Assembly (NCBI RefSeq): GCF_035594125.1
Contig: NC_087183.1
Location: 9,042,368-9,106,367, forward strand
Length of the DNA: 64,000 nt
From: Scylla paramamosain
Lineage: Eukaryota; Arthropoda; Malacostraca; Decapoda; Portunidae
Reading direction: 5' to 3'
In this document: in pieces, positions 29,465 through 42,572 of the stretch
Layout: every line of letters begins with the position of its first letter
Position numbering within the stretch: position 1 is the first letter of the stretch
Made by a program: the position numbers and the translations under genes
The notes under the pieces: generated by a model
The model's input: only the letters and a program-made list of their open reading frames with translations
What the model was told of the DNA's origin: nothing
Databases searched by the model: none

Positions 29465-29745
29465 GTTTTTGTGCCTGAAGGAAAACTGTCGACCAGAATT
29501 GAGGGAAGGTTTTTGTTTGGATGGAAAATAAAACAAAATGTTCACGATAACTAATGGACATGTTGTTTTGTTTGTGAAGGGAAAAATGTTAATTAGAAAT
29601 CATGAAAGAGCTGTTTTGTGCATGGAGAAAAATTGTGAACCAGAAATAATGAAAGGGTTGGTCTGTAGAAAAAAAAAAATGTTAACTAGAAATTATGAGT
29701 TTGTTGTGTTTATGAAGGGAAAAATGTTAACTAGAAAGCAGCTTT
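29465..29745 (+). repeat. Degenerate minisatellite, about 40-55 bp units
   Basis: Repeated blocks of the form TTTTGTTTxTGAAGGGAAAAATGTTAACTAGAAATxATGAAAG can be followed through five or six diverged units, for example AATGTTAATTAGAAATCATG (29585), AATTGTGAACCAGAAATAAT (29632), AATGTTAACTAGAAATTATG (29679) and AATGTTAACTAGAAAGCA (29723). The open frame here comes from the repeat. Confidence 0.7.
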
Positions 29746-29789
29746 TTAATTTGTTTTCATGTCCGATTTCCCTTGCTTATCATTGCTAA

Positions 29790-29920
29790 GACGGTGCCTC
29801 ATAGCGAACAACTTTGGAACCGGCATCTGGGAACCGTCACCCCAAGTGGATGCCCTTCCTGGCCTTGGATCGTGGCCAGGATTCGAATCCGTACACCTAA
29901 GAACACCTCGGCCCCTGTAC
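29790..29920 (-). mobile_element. Second copy of the same SINE family, degenerate
   Basis: Reverse complement contains GGGGCCGAGGTG, GGATTCGAATCC, TGGCCACGATCCAAGGCCAG, GAAGGGCATCCA and GAGGCACCGTC. The SINE at 16618-16809 has the corresponding GGGGCCGAG, GGATTCAAATC, TGGCCACGGTCCGAGGTAGG, GAAGGGTAACCA and GCGGCACCGTC in the same order. The A-box side is missing or diverged. No target-site duplication was found. It sits directly after a degenerate minisatellite. Confidence 0.72.
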
Positions 29921-30005
29921 GTGTCAGAAAATTTCGAACGAGTGTGTTAGTGGAGAATGAAATAAATGAAAGGTCAAAAGGAAGGGAGGCAGAGGTATAA
30001 AAGCA

Positions 30006-30118
30006 GCTCCAGGTAACAGGTGAGATGCAGTACAGGTGAAGGAAGCTCCAGGTAACAGGTGAGGTGCAGTGCAGGTGAAGGAAGCTCCAGGTAACAGGTG
30101 AGGTGCAGTACAGGAGAA
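30006..30118 (+). repeat. 39-bp minisatellite, three copies
   Basis: The unit starts GCTCCAGGTAACAGGTGAG and continues to GTGAAGGAA, repeated at 30006, 30045 and 30084 with one or two changes per copy. Each unit contains AGGTAAC, CAGGTGAG and CAGGTGAA (the last copy ends in CAGGAGAA), all resembling 5' splice sites. Confidence 0.9.
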
Positions 30119-30448
30119 GCCATTAATGGAGGAAAAAATGTGAGAGTATTTTGAGTTATAAAAGTGTTTCCACGGGGAGGTGGTGGTACGGATGAGAGGA
30201 AGGGAAGCAGTTGATGAAAATAAAAATGTTGATACTTATTTTTTTCTGCACTGCTTTCCCAACATTTTCCAAGCCAACATTAAATATCTATAAAACACGA
30301 AGGTAATCTCTGAATACTTACATGTTAATTTAATTAGATTTTATGCATTTTTTATTTATTTTTTTCTATTTATCTCCTTACTTTTATTCTTGATACGTGA
30401 ACGTCAACACTTCATAACGAATATATTGCCATTAAATCATTCTTCTAC

Positions 30449-30501
<53 letters not shown>

Positions 30502-33419
30502 AAAGCAAAAACTGACCAAAACAAAAATCAAAATCAAATCAAATCAATAAGTAAACAAACAAAATAAACAAAAAATAAAAGCGCCTTACTAATGGCCACG
30601 AAACAGACAATTATCAACATCTAAAAGGACTCGCTCAAAAAGGAACCAACTCGCCCACTCACTGCCGACACACCCCGCGGGATCGAGTGATTGCTTGGCG
30701 CGGCGTGTTTGGTACAGGCTTGTTGATTTTCACTCACGCCCACACCTGCCAGCCAGAGTCCTTGCCGGAGTTTGATCAGTTATTTTTTTTTACTCCCTCT
30801 TTCTCTTGAACTAATGAATGAACGGCTATACAAAAATGAAGGAGCGAAAGACCGTAAATAAAGAACGAAAGAATGAACGAATGAACATTATGGGTGAACG
30901 GGTAACAAAACAAAAGAGCGAACAAGCGAGCCAGTGAACAATATGAACGAATGAATGAAAAAATAAACGAAAGAAGTAAAGAGTCTGTGCTAACTAACAA
31001 CAATTACAGTAGCTTTCTCTTACGAAAATTTCAGTCACTCCCTTTTATAAAACATCCAATTACTTCCTCTGTCTTCAGATACCGGTAGTGTAACGCGACA
31101 GGATCAGCAACACGCGAAGGAAAGGAAAGACACAGCTCCTTTTACTATGGTCATCCTTTACAAATATTCAGACCAGTGACAAAAAATTCAGCGTGGTCGT
31201 AAAAATAATAAAACAGGAGATTTAGTTTTTTTTTCTCTAAGGTTTAACAGTATTCAGACTATAAAAAAATACTGTCTAAAGAACTGCCAGTCATTATGAA
31301 AATTATCGTTTAGCAGTGAACAGATTTAAAAAGTATAAATAAATGAATATGAATGCTGAACATAGAAAATAACGAGTGAGGAGCGTTACGAGCACCGCTG
31401 CAAAAGTTCATTCTCACTCACCAGCAACCGTCTCATCCTGACTATTTTTAGGTTTTCATAGAAGTTAAGAGTTTTTAAAGTGCTTTCTCAGGATTATAGT
31501 GACATTTCAAAGTAAAAGTTTGCACAATCAATGACGAAACAAGAGATCTCCACATATTGGGAGAAAAAATAAAGTTTCAAAATACGGGCCTTAGGAAACT
31601 TGAGATGTATCGATTCAAAGAAGCCGCAACAACAACATATTAGGATAAAAAATAAGCACAAGAAGAAGCAGCTGCAGGGAATCCAATATTACACTTGACG
31701 TCGAAGGAACTTTAAATGAACAAAGTTATCTCCCTTAGAGTTTCTACGTTCGATCCGTGTTGTTGTTTCAAACTTTCATAGCGTGTTGCGTTTCCTGCCG
31801 CGTACTGCAGCCGTCTGTCAGTCATGGCTTTCTAGGATCACATTCCCTCGTTGCGTGTTGTTACAAACTTCCCCGCGTCTCGTACACTGTTTTTTTACAA
31901 GTAACTGGAGACGTGTTCCGGTAATAGTCTATAGTCTGCAAGGATAAATATGATTAACAAGGTTTCGCAATTACGGGTGAAGGACGAGGAGGGGAATATG
32001 TAGACAGTTATACAGGCCTACATCACCCTGACCTTTAGAAGAAGTCTGGTACTGGCGAATTAATCCGTTCCAGTAATTTCCTATACACGAGTGGTAGACT
32101 TTCAATTCACCAAGGAAGGAGAAAGAAGGATTTGTACTGAGTATGTATTTTTCTCCCTGTACGAACTTGGCGTTTTCAGAAAATTCCGGCAGGAAATTGA
32201 ATCTGGTAAGTTTTCAAAGTACTGAACTGCAGCAGGTACAGTGTTGCCAATATCCGTTATTCTGGACTCCACTCAAGAAAAGTCAGATGGTTGCAAAGAT
32301 ACTGGAACAAATCGGCCTTGACTCCAATATACTGTACTTGCAATAGCACTACTGACGTTCCTCCCTGATAAAAATGTCAAATCTTTTCCCAAACTCTATT
32401 CAGACTGTAAAGAAAAGACAAGTCCTCTCCCTCCCAGGCGGCAAGACTATACGTGATGGTTTTTGTTATACTTAGAATTGCCCGCCCTTTTCCCCGAGCT
32501 CCATTGCAACCATCAACAACAGGAACAAGAAGTACAGTGTATAATTGGCAGGGCGCGGCGCGGGTCTGCTCCCCAGCGAGGCTCGACACGAACTAGAGAT
32601 TAAATATTTTGAGAGACGAGCCGACTCCTACTGGTGACCCACTTGACGGGCAGCCCTTACGCGGCCCCATCACCCAATCACCAATCACCGCAGCCACACA
32701 ATACGCGTGGGGAGCACTTTTCTCCTCTCCACAATGGTTGGTCAGAACTGAAGCCTCCTCCTATCCAAGAATGAAAATTATTTTTACAGCCTCGGTTCTT
32801 TCCCGTTTCCCCTGTGACTGCTCTCATTTTTGAGGGTACGTATTGGCGCCGCGGGGAGCGACCTGATAGCAACTTTTTTTTTCTCCCATCCCTTCTTTCC
32901 TTTTTAATCACTAGCGGTGGTGGCCCAGCCATTGTTTATGCAAGACTAGAATTTTCTTCTCGCAAAAATAAATACGGTTGAAATTCCATCCGTGAGTTGA
33001 AAAAATATTACCTGTTGCGTGTTCTCCTTTTTCTCCGTAAATGCCGGTGTAAAGTTAGTGGCGGCGATACACATACGCTCGCTCGTAAAGGCGAGTTTGT
33101 AGTGTCTCTTACAAGAAAAAAGGAAAACACTTGAAATTCTATCAGTGAATTATAAAAAAGTTATTCGTTGGTAGGTTTTCCGGAACGAGGAAAGCTCATT
33201 TTTTTCTACGGCAGAGAAAGAAATGTATAGAGGCTTGTATTAAAACAAACAAGTCAACAAAAACCTTCCTGCTGACAATTCCACCCCTGTTGTCTGACCC
33301 GCCTTCCCTCCTGTTATTGCTTACCCTTCTTGCCGCCCACTCCTTCCTCCGCTAATCTTTTTTTAGTAACCTAACCTCTTGACCTACTGACCTGATATCT
33401 CTATTGATATTGTCTATTA
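30119..33419. other. Mostly unique intergenic DNA
   Basis: This is the least repetitive stretch of the window. It holds one (AG)n array (30451-30499), a degenerate GAACGAATGAA-type array at 30820-30980, and a GC-richer patch at 32540-32880. No open frame resembles a known protein and no splice-consistent exon is apparent. Confidence 0.5.
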
Positions 33420-33900
33420 GAATCAGTACAGAGGAGAATGACTAAAAGGATACAGGGGATGAGGAGTATTCCTTACGAGGCGAGATTGAAGCTGTTAAAT
33501 TTACATTCTTTAGAGAGACGTAGGTTAAGAGGGGACCTGAAAGTCTTTAGGTGGTATAAGGGTTAAAACAAGGGGGATGTAAGCAAAATTCTTAGGATCA
33601 GCAACCAGGATAGAACAAGAAATAACGGGTTCAAGCTTGAAAAATTTTGGTTTAGGAAGGAGATAGGAAGAAACTGGTGGTTCTCAATATAGAGTGGTGG
33701 TTCTCAAATAGAGTGGTAGATGAGTGGAACGGACTCAGTAATCATATTGTTAGTGCTAGAACATTAGGGAGCTTTAAGAGAAGATTAGACGGGTTTATGG
33801 ATGGGGATAATAGATGGAAATAGGTAGGTATTTTTCATACAGGGACTGCCACGTGTAAGCCAGGTCGCTTCTTGCAGCTTCCTTTATTTCTTATGTTATG
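33420..33900 (+). pseudogene. CR1/L2-like LINE, C-terminal ORF2 end and 3' tail
   Basis: Translation from 33420 gives ESVQRRMTKRIQGMRSIPYE then ARLKLL and LERRRLRGDLKVF. After a frameshift near 33565 it continues DVSKILRISNQDRTRNNGF, and after a short tandem duplication (GTGGTTCTCAA-TAGA twice, about 33676-33715) it ends NRVVDEWNGLSN and LGSFKRRLDGF, with TAG at 33821. This is the well-known C-terminus of CR1/L2-type reverse transcriptases, beyond the catalytic core. A 3' tail follows, ending in TTATTTCTTATGTTATGTTC. The 5' end is truncated, as usual for such insertions. Confidence 0.85.
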
Positions 33901-34435
33901 TTCTCTTCGGTGAGGCTGATGCTGGAGTACTGCGGGTGTACGAGGTACTATTATTCACCTACCTACATACATACATATCTACCTACCTACCTTCCCTTCC
34001 ACACACACCCGCACACAAAGGCAGGGCGTATAACAAAGCAGTTTCCAAGCAGAGAGGAGTTCACAAGGGCAACAAGAGCAAGAAAAGTGGAACTAGAGTG
34101 GTTTATCTTTAGAGAAAATGGAACAAGTGCATCCGTGTTTCAGGGAGAATTGAGAATGAAAATGCTCATATCACTCGGTATCAGTTTGTTGTTGTTGTTG
34201 CTGCTGCTGCTGGTGGGGGTGGTGGTTGTGGTGGTGGTGGCGGTGGTGGTGGTTGTGGTGAGTAGTGGTGGTAGAGGTGGTGTTTTTGTTATTGGTAGTG
34301 GTTATGTTGTTGTTATTTTTGGAGGCGTTTTTGATGAGATTGTGTTGTTTTTGTTTTTGCTGTTGTTTTATGTAGGAGGGGCAGCGGCCAAGGCTACAGA
34401 ATAAAAAAAAAGAAAAAAAAGATCCTTTGAGGTAC

Positions 34436-34469
<34 letters not shown>

Positions 34470-34939
34470 AATTTTGCCTTAGGCAGAAATGAAATATTTT
34501 AGCACAGCCACCTTTTCTCTTTCTGTAAATATTTTTAGCTGTCTTGCAATCTGTGCGTTTAATTAGTTCAGACGACTCGAAATTAGAATCTTGGGCTTCC
34601 TTCTCGTATGATTTTATTAAGCGAATTGAATTATCTCTCACAAATGAACAAATTATGCTCCTACTGATTAGTCTCCGTGTTCCCTCGTCTACAGAGCTCG
34701 CCACATTCCTCCTCCCTATCACTCACTCCCTGCAGCCTTTCTCTTTCTTCCCTAGTCCCTTCACACGCTATGCTATCCCGCTGCTTCACCTAACATAGTA
34801 TTCCAGGACCTTGTGCAAAGTTTAGTTTAATATATTGCAGCCGTTCTACTTAAGTGTTTTTAATCCTGGAAACGCTTGGACAATATTACATAGACACCAG
34901 ATTTTTGTTGCTTCTGGCCGTTGTCCCTCCTACATAAAA

Positions 34940-35115
34940 AAAAAAAAAACAGCAGGAAACCAACTCGGCAAACCAACGCAAAGCAACACAACAAACCAGC
35001 AAAAGAATACAACACAACAAACCAACACAACACAACAAACACGAAAAAAGCAACACAACAAAGCAACACAAGAAAGCAACACAAGAAAGCAACACTGCAA
35101 ACCAACCTAACAGAC
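34940..35115 (+). repeat. Degenerate AACA/CAACA-rich array
   Basis: Units such as GCAACACAACAAA, CCAACACAAC and AGCAACACAAGAA recur over about 170 bp. The overlapping open frames are Thr/Asn/Gln-rich repeat translations. Confidence 0.7.
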
Positions 35116-36366
35116 GTAGCGACAACGCCAGAGTGCCAACAAATAAACATGAAGAGCAAGCAACAGTAACAACTAAAACTAGCACACCAACAAAATAAGA
35201 CATAACAATTGAGGGCCTGAGAACCACCCGGAGTGCTAACAAATATGAAAAAAAAAAAAAAACTAAAACATCAATAACAGTAACAATAATAAAACTAAAA
35301 ACAATAACAAATCACAACGGAGAGCCAGGCAAAGAGTCAGCCTTCCTATACCCCTTAACCACTACCCCTCCCATTTCCCTCACCACTGCTGCTCTCCATA
35401 ATCTAGGTGGCTCCCTCAGCCATTACTTATCATTCTCTTTGATCCAGTATCCTTGTCCCAGCTTATACAATTACCGCAGATTTCCAAGTGTACAGTCTAC
35501 GTATTCTAAAAAAAAAATGGATTAACATATCTAATTAAGTAGTACAGTTCTTTGTGTACTTTGTGGAAAATGAATAAAATACCGTGGGAAGAGGGGTTAG
35601 TTTAGCGTTGGGAGTTATTATCAAGGACTAATTAACGTTGATGACAAGTTATATAGCAGTAAATAAATGTTGCGCATAGGGTGATGGTGATGGTGGTGGT
35701 AGAAGAGGAGGGGAAGCTGGTGCCGGAAGAGGAAGAGATCGAGGTGGTGGCAGTGTAGGTGGTGGTAGTGGTGGTTGAGGTCGACGTGGGGAGTGTGGAA
35801 GAGGAAGAGAGGGGAGGTGGTGGTGGTGGTGGTGGTGGTGGTGAAGGAGAGGAAAGGTGGTGGCGGTGGAGGAGAAGGGGAAGGTAGTGGCATTAGAGGA
35901 GAGGGAAGATGGTTGAGAAGGAAGAGGAGGGTGGTGGTGAAGGAGAAGGGGGAGGTAGAAGTGATGGTGGTAGATTTACGAGTAGGAGAATCAACACACG
36001 TAACATCCACAACACATCACGTCCCATGTATCCCTCTGGGATCCGGCCTGGGACACAAGGACCGCGATGGGAACGAATACATTAACTTTTCTATGGTGTC
36101 GCTTTTGAAACACTGAAAAACAACGCTCCCTTGTTAGCTAACTCAATATACTTGGGAGCCTGATTCTGCCATCCCTCGTGCTGTGTTACGGCTAGCGCCC
36201 TGCCCCTGAAATACCTGTAGTAGTAGTAGTAGTAGTAGTAGTACGTGTCATTCCTTGCTTCCCTATCACGGATCATAAAACCCTTTCATCAATGATTATT
36301 ACGAGACATTTGAACAACCAGGAACATTTGAACCACCTATTATCTTTCCCTTCCCCTGACCGGCTC

Positions 36367-36405
<39 letters not shown>

Positions 36406-37192
36406 ATGGCAGAACTGCCATCAATACATAACCATACGTAACGACCAGTTACTTCCCCAACAAGCCCAAACTATCAGAGACCCGCCAGACTCACGTTAAG
36501 TAATCCTGCTTGCCTTGTCCCCTCGTGGGCTCCTGCACATTATCAATCCGGCCTCCTCATTAAGGTACAAGCATCTGCATCGTGTTCAGCCTAAAGTTAT
36601 ACCATTAGCGAGATAGCGATCCATCATCATCGTCCACCACACTACTGCACACGCTGACAAAGACACCCCGCCGAGTCACAGTTGTCACACGTCTCCTCAG
36701 CTTTTGTACTCAGAATCCGGATCGACGCAACAGTCACGAAGGTAATGCACTTGTTCTACGAATTATATATTGTATGTTGGTGGTACCGTATTGGAATGTG
36801 CAATAAGTCCCAGTTAATTATCCTATCCCTTTTTTTAATGAATTACCTTGAGTGCAACATTCATATCTTAGAAGTAAGCATCATCAAATTTTAATAATAT
36901 ACATCAGCTATCTTCCGTCATACCTGAAACAATATTATCTTACGCACTTTCAGAATATCAAGAATGGTGCTTATTGTTGTTGTTGTTGTTGTTGTAGTGG
37001 TGGTGGTGGTGGTGGTGGTGGTGGTAATGGATAATTTTGGCGGTGATGAATAGAAAAGGCGGGTGATGGTGATAGTAGTAGGGGAGGGTGTCAATAATGT
37101 TTGGGGAGAGGAAAAAAGATTATATAAAAAGAAATTAGTGGAGATTGTGGTACTAGTGGCAAAAATAATTCTTACTGGGGGTGGTGAAGAAA

Positions 37193-37265
37193 ATTCCTGA
37201 AGGATGGTACCAAAAAATTCCTAATGGATGGTGACAAAACTTCCTGATGGCTGGTACCAAAATGA
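37193..37265 (+). repeat. Three-copy 24-bp minisatellite
   Basis: TTCCTGAAGGATGGTACCAA, TTCCTAATGGATGGTGACAA and TTCCTGATGGCTGGTACCAA follow each other with short A-rich joins. Confidence 0.85.
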
Positions 37266-37669
37266 AAAATGGTGCAAGAAACTGTGCAGGTAAAAAAAAA
37301 AAAAATAAATAAATAAAATAAAATAAGTGGACTCAGGCACACTACATAATCACATCAATACAACACCAGCCTTGAAACCACAACCACCACACCATGTCTA
37401 GCATTCCCCCACTCACCACGCCTCCTGTTGCGCCTGGACTCGAGGAAACAAAGCACTCAGGAAGGAATACATGATCACAATCCAAATCAGCGCTCACGTC
37501 TCCCTCCTCCTGCGGAAAATGAAAACAACGACGCAGAGACTCCCCTCCCCGTCCGTCACCACCAGCCGCCTGTCTCCACCCGCTATGTGGTCTCCAGTGG
37601 ATCTGGTGTCGAGACGCGCTTCAGATCTCGCCGTGTTTCGAATCATCTGGCGTTTGTTGTTGCGTCTCT

Positions 37670-37724
<55 letters not shown>

Positions 37725-38609
37725 TAACTTTTACGTTTGTCACGAGTCTTAGAACAGAGTACAAATAAATAACCAATCATGGCAACACGCGATCTGACAG
37801 ACCAGGGCCGCGGGAGCGCTAGTGTTTAGGGAATCAAATACCCTTCCCAATGTGTTCCAATCCCACCGTGCAGGATCCGGAGCCAATAGCGTATCAGTGC
37901 AGGAAAATTGGTTTGCTCCGGGGAATTAGTGGTGCCACCTAGCGAGAATACGAAGCGGCGGTGTAGGCTTTGCGGGAAGTCACGTGCCTCGGTAATTGGT
38001 GCATAAACTCGTGCATGCAAGCCCGTGTAGGGATATTGAATTCTGAACTCTGGCGGTCGGTGAACCTTGTACTATATGGCGTAAGTTCAGGTTCTTTGTT
38101 ATTTGAATATTACACACGTTGCAAGTAAAATAATATTAAGTACAATAGGGAGCGGCGGTGTTAAGCTAGAAAATAATCGCTGTCCTGTCATTAATTTTAA
38201 GCCTCACACAGGATCACGCTTTTTCACTCTAACGGGGAACTTTCTTTTTTTTTTCTTTTAACAATATTTCATTATTTTATCCTGCTTTATTTATTTATTT
38301 ATTTACTTCACCTAATTGCCATGTACATACAACCTCTTAACTTGCCATCTAATACAAGCGTTTATCTTGGCTTTGTCCTGCAGTGGATTATAACGGTGAT
38401 GAAGGAGATGTGGAAATGGTGGTAGTGGTGGGTGGTGGTGGTGGTGGTTGTGGTGATGGCGTTGGTGGTTGTAGGTTTTATTCACTCTATCTAATTATCC
38501 TTTAGGTTAATTCTTCATTTCCGTATGCGTATTTGCTCATTAGGGACACTCCGCTTGTGTTGATAATTACTACTCCATGTTTTTGCCATTAATCCCTTTG
38601 TACAGATAA

Positions 38610-38653
<44 letters not shown>

Positions 38654-39465
38654 AATGCACAGTATCCATTAGTCAGTTTTACCTTAGCAGCTCACATTCT
38701 AATTAGTAATATGTGTTGTGGTTACGATAATGAACGACAGATTCATAACCAATATTCAAATACGGAAGCGTAGATCCCAAGAGTACGAGGCGGATAATTG
38801 GCAACCGAACCAATGCTTTATGGGGCTTCGAGGGTTCCGGATCACCAAATTGAAAGTGCTTCAATTACTTATGGCGCTCCGGTTCGTTATCGCTGTACGG
38901 TTTGTTATCGGTGTACTTAGTGGTGGTTGCAACGAAGACTTATGCTAACTAGTCACTGGTACATTAATGGCCTGGCTAAATAAAGTGACAGGTGGTGCGA
39001 ATGAGTATTACTGCGATGTTTAATTTAGGAGTCCATTAACAAGCCAGACAGTGAGTTACTAAATAGATGTGAGTAATTGTGTGTATGAAGAGGTTAAGTA
39101 TAAATTTCATATGCCTATAAATATTTGGCATGAAAGTTGAGGTATTTCAGGTCAGGAGGTCAGCAGGGTATGAGGTCACAACACATTACAAAACTAAGTG
39201 GATGCAGAGTTTTACTAAGTCGTTTCGTCAGTTTCGCAGTTCGTTTTAACTATTCTCTCCTCCCACCGTCCAGGAAGCAGCGTGGGAAGGACAGTCATAA
39301 CAAACGTCACATTTCTAAAGGGTGTATTTTTTCCCGCCTCGCTTGCGGGGAAGCGACGCATAACACTAAATTAAACACGGAACACCCAAGGGTTCTGAAT
39401 AACGCGAAGCACCGAGGTGACGTGGGATGTTACGATTAATTATTATTGCTTTTATGGACATTACA

Positions 39466-39496
<31 letters not shown>

Positions 39497-39577
39497 TTAG
39501 TTATAAATGGAAAACGAAACTTAATGAATAGCATCCCCTCAATTTTTCCCGCTTATTCTTTCGTGCAGCGCTATTAA

Positions 39578-39648
39578 ATAAATCAGCATTCGCAATTAAA
39601 TCACTCAGTATTTGCAATTAGATCAGTCAGTTATTCGCAATTAAATCA
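39578..39648 (+). repeat. Three-copy minisatellite, about 25 bp
   Basis: AATCAGCATTCGCAATTA, AATCACTCAGTATTTGCAAT and GATCAGTCAGTTATTCGCAA repeat in tandem with small differences. Confidence 0.75.
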
Positions 39649-40658
39649 ACGCGCCCGCCATTCATTTCCGAGGACTACACACTCCACCAGGAAGAATGAA
39701 CGGAACCAACCAGACACCAAATGGGGCACCTTTAACGATGACGCCCGGAACTCCCCGCGCGCGTCTCCCTCCCGGTGAGTCCCTGAAGGCGGAGGACTCA
39801 TTACCAGACCTAACTGCCTCGCCGTAGACTCCCAAGAGGGGCAAGAGGAGAGGGCAAAAAACTCCTGAAATCTGTGCTCTGTGTCGCCATTTTTTTTAAG
39901 ACGAGGTGAGGTAACACTTTCCGTCATCGACTTTCTGAGCCACTGGGAGGCTGCGTACCTCTTCCTTCCCTACCGTTAATATCACGTGCGCGCGCAGGTG
40001 GTAGATTTTTGTGGCTGTTTTCTAATTACCTTCCTCAGTTGGTGCGCAGTACTGTTCTGTCTTGTGAATGTCTCCGTAGAATCATTTATACTCGTATTAT
40101 TTTATAGATTTCAGGACAGAATGAGTTTTTAATCGTCTTCACACACGAACACACCCACGCACTTAGGCAGACGCGTGCAGTACATAAGCACAAACATAAT
40201 AAAGAATAATCGTTAACAAAATACACCGTACATTCATATTCTCCTTTTAAACACAAACACATTCTACATACGAATAAAAAAATAAATAAATAAACTTTAT
40301 ATACGCACAAAGGCAGCTTCGTAAGACAACAAAAACCAGCACACTTAAAAAAAAAAATTCCATTAACCTTTTGAGCATGAAAACCTCAAACCCCACAGGT
40401 TACGAAGACCCTCCCAGACAGAGACCAAACAACACCTAAGGGCGACACAAAACATGAGGATTTTTATGCTTTTTGAACGTGAAAACAACAATCTACCGGG
40501 AGGAGAGGCAGCTACCAAAGAGAGGTCAAGAAAGTTAAGATTTTTCCACGCATGCACTGACACACACACGCCACACGAGACAACTGAACTAGAAAGAAAA
40601 AAAATAAATAAATAAAATGGGATGTAAAAACCACCAGAAATTAGATGAAAAATAAAAC

Positions 40659-40746
<88 letters not shown>

Positions 40747-41560
40747 CCAGATCATTACCAAACCTGTCGAAAGGATGAAAATTTATAACGGCGATCTTTC
40801 TTTGGTCCCCACTGCGAGGGGGCTCCGGAGCTGTGTCAGAGTGGGGGACGGTGAGACGGCGCGAGTCCTGGGAGGTGTGAGGAGCTAAGAACGGAGAGTA
40901 TCGCTTTCTCGCCTCCTGCCTCTTAATATTGTTGGTTATGGTGCGTGTTTTCCTTTTTTTGTATCTATTTTTCTTTTTATGAGTTTGTTTTTTCGTTTCT
41001 TTCTCTTCTTTCCTTCACTATTTTCCTCATTTTTTCTCGTTTTTCCTTTCTCGTTCTTCCTAGTTTCTTTATTCGTCATCCTCCTCCTCCTATTTCTTTT
41101 CTTCTTTTTCCTCCTCCCTAATTTCCTTTTTCTTTTTTCTTTCCTCCGAGTTTCTTTCGTCCTCCTCGTGTTTATTTTCTTCTTTTCTCCTGTTTTCTTT
41201 CCTCCTTCCGAACTTATATTTTGTCAATTCTATTCCCTCTCCTCCTCCTCTTCCTCCTCCTCTTTCGTCGTCGTCTTTTTTTTTCTCCTCTCATCTCCTT
41301 TCTCAGTTTCCTCGTCTTTCTCCTTCTTCCTTTTCTTTTGGTTACCTTTCTTCTTTCTCAATTTCCTTGTCCTACTCTCTTCACTCTTCTTTCTTCTGCT
41401 TCCTCCTCCTTTCTTCCTTCCTATTTTTTTTCCTATTTCCTCCTCCTTTTTCCTTCAACTCTTCCTTTTTTTTCCTCAGTTTCCCATCCCTTCTCCCTTT
41501 TTTTCCTCCAAGTTATAGAACTATGTTTTTCAGGCCCTAAAAAAAAAAAAAAAAAAAAAA

Positions 41561-41613
41561 TCTTAAAAATTGTAGATGATTATGGGAAAGACCGATTAGC
41601 ACTGATAGGGTTA
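41561..41613. mobile_element. Fragment of element B
   Basis: AAAAATTGTAGATGATTATG followed by GCACTGATAGGGTTA matches only the right half of element B. The left half is missing and is replaced by an A tract. Confidence 0.3.
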
Positions 41614-41693
41614 GTGGTAAAAACAAATGAAATAAGTAAAGCCTCGTAGTTCCCAAATGGCAAAATAACCACAAAATATCTCCACGCGTCAGG

Positions 41694-41759
<66 letters not shown>

Positions 41760-41980
41760 TTCGAACCCCAGTGTCTCGCAGCCTCCTCTTTCTTTATACT
41801 AACTTCTGCAACATTCGCGGCCTTTGATCTAACTTTATCTCGAGCATCACCTCACCTCTTCCCTACCTCACCTGTTTCTCACAGACCGAAACGTCTAAGG
41901 TCACTGACAACTGTATTTTTTCCGTCATTTCTTGCTTTTTCTGTCCTTGTTTCAACCCAACGCTGTCCACTGTCTCAAAG

Positions 41981-42178
41981 TTAACCCTTTCACTGCGACA
42001 CTAAAGAATTTGCAGCACCAGAAACAATGCGTGAGGTCTAGACTGTTAGCTATGAAAAAAGAATACATTTTGCAATTTCTCCCCAGTTCTATGATTGGAT
42101 GTGGCTGTAGAACAAGTAAAGATGTCTCAGAGTGATTGGTATTTAGGAAAAGATATACCAAGTGGCAATCAGAGTTAA
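41981..42178. mobile_element. Miniature element A, copy 2
   Basis: Starts TTAACCCTTTCACTGCGACA and ends with the inverse of TTAACTCTGATTGCCAC. The interior is nearly the same as copy 1 (AAGAATACATTTTGCAATTT, GGATGTGGCTGTAGAACAAG, TAAAGATGTCTCAGAGTGAT), in the same orientation. It is 198 bp long. A (CT)n tract begins about six bases beyond its right end. Confidence 0.75.
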
Positions 42179-42181
42179 CTA

Positions 42182-42231
<50 letters not shown>

Positions 42232-42572
42232 ATGACATTGCTCATGAATTTTTTTACAATTTCCCCCTTGGATGGTGTCCCTAATACACACACAAAAAAA
42301 AAAAAAAACGGAAAGGATCTCCCCCAACAGAGGTAGAGGAGCGGGAACTAATAAAAGTGATGGGAGGGTAACTTTCTCCCCCTCCCCTGCGACTTTTGGC
42401 ATACACAGCCTTCCTCATACTACCCAACTTTCCTGTTTTTTTTGTCTCGATACCAAAGTTACGAAGCCATGTGGGAGGAAGGAGCAAAGTACAAAGGTGG
42501 AGGCGGGGAAGGGCAATAATCCTCGGGCACAGAACCATTGATGCGAACGAAAACGAGGGGAGAGAAATCCGG

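Larger units (their letters stand above)
33901..41980. other. Gene-free region with GGT/TTG/TAG tracts
   Basis: Includes (TTG)n 34184-34200 and 34438-34468, GGT-rich DNA at 34205-34280, (GGT)n 35813-35842, (TAG)n 36218-36242 and 36368-36404, (TTG)n to (GGT)n 36973-37025, (AG)n 37674-37720, (TAA)n 38612-38651, (GT)n 39467-39492, (AG)n 40662-40741, T/C-rich low complexity 40920-41520 and (TC)n 41696-41756. GC-richer unique patches at 37390-37670, 37800-38050 and 39650-39930 show no recognisable product. Confidence 0.55.

Noticed and set aside
37428..37670. Overlapping open frames on both strands in a GC-richer patch
   Set aside because: No resemblance to known proteins, no convincing splice context, and an (AG)n array closes the frames. 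Kept as unique DNA only.
39137..39439. 100-codon plus-strand frame
   Set aside because: No recognisable motif or family and no supporting signals. Length is within chance for this GC content.
41757..41775. GGATTCGAACCCC as a tRNA or SINE B box
   Set aside because: Only the B-box-like word is present. Upstream is pure (TC)n, with no A box and no cloverleaf.
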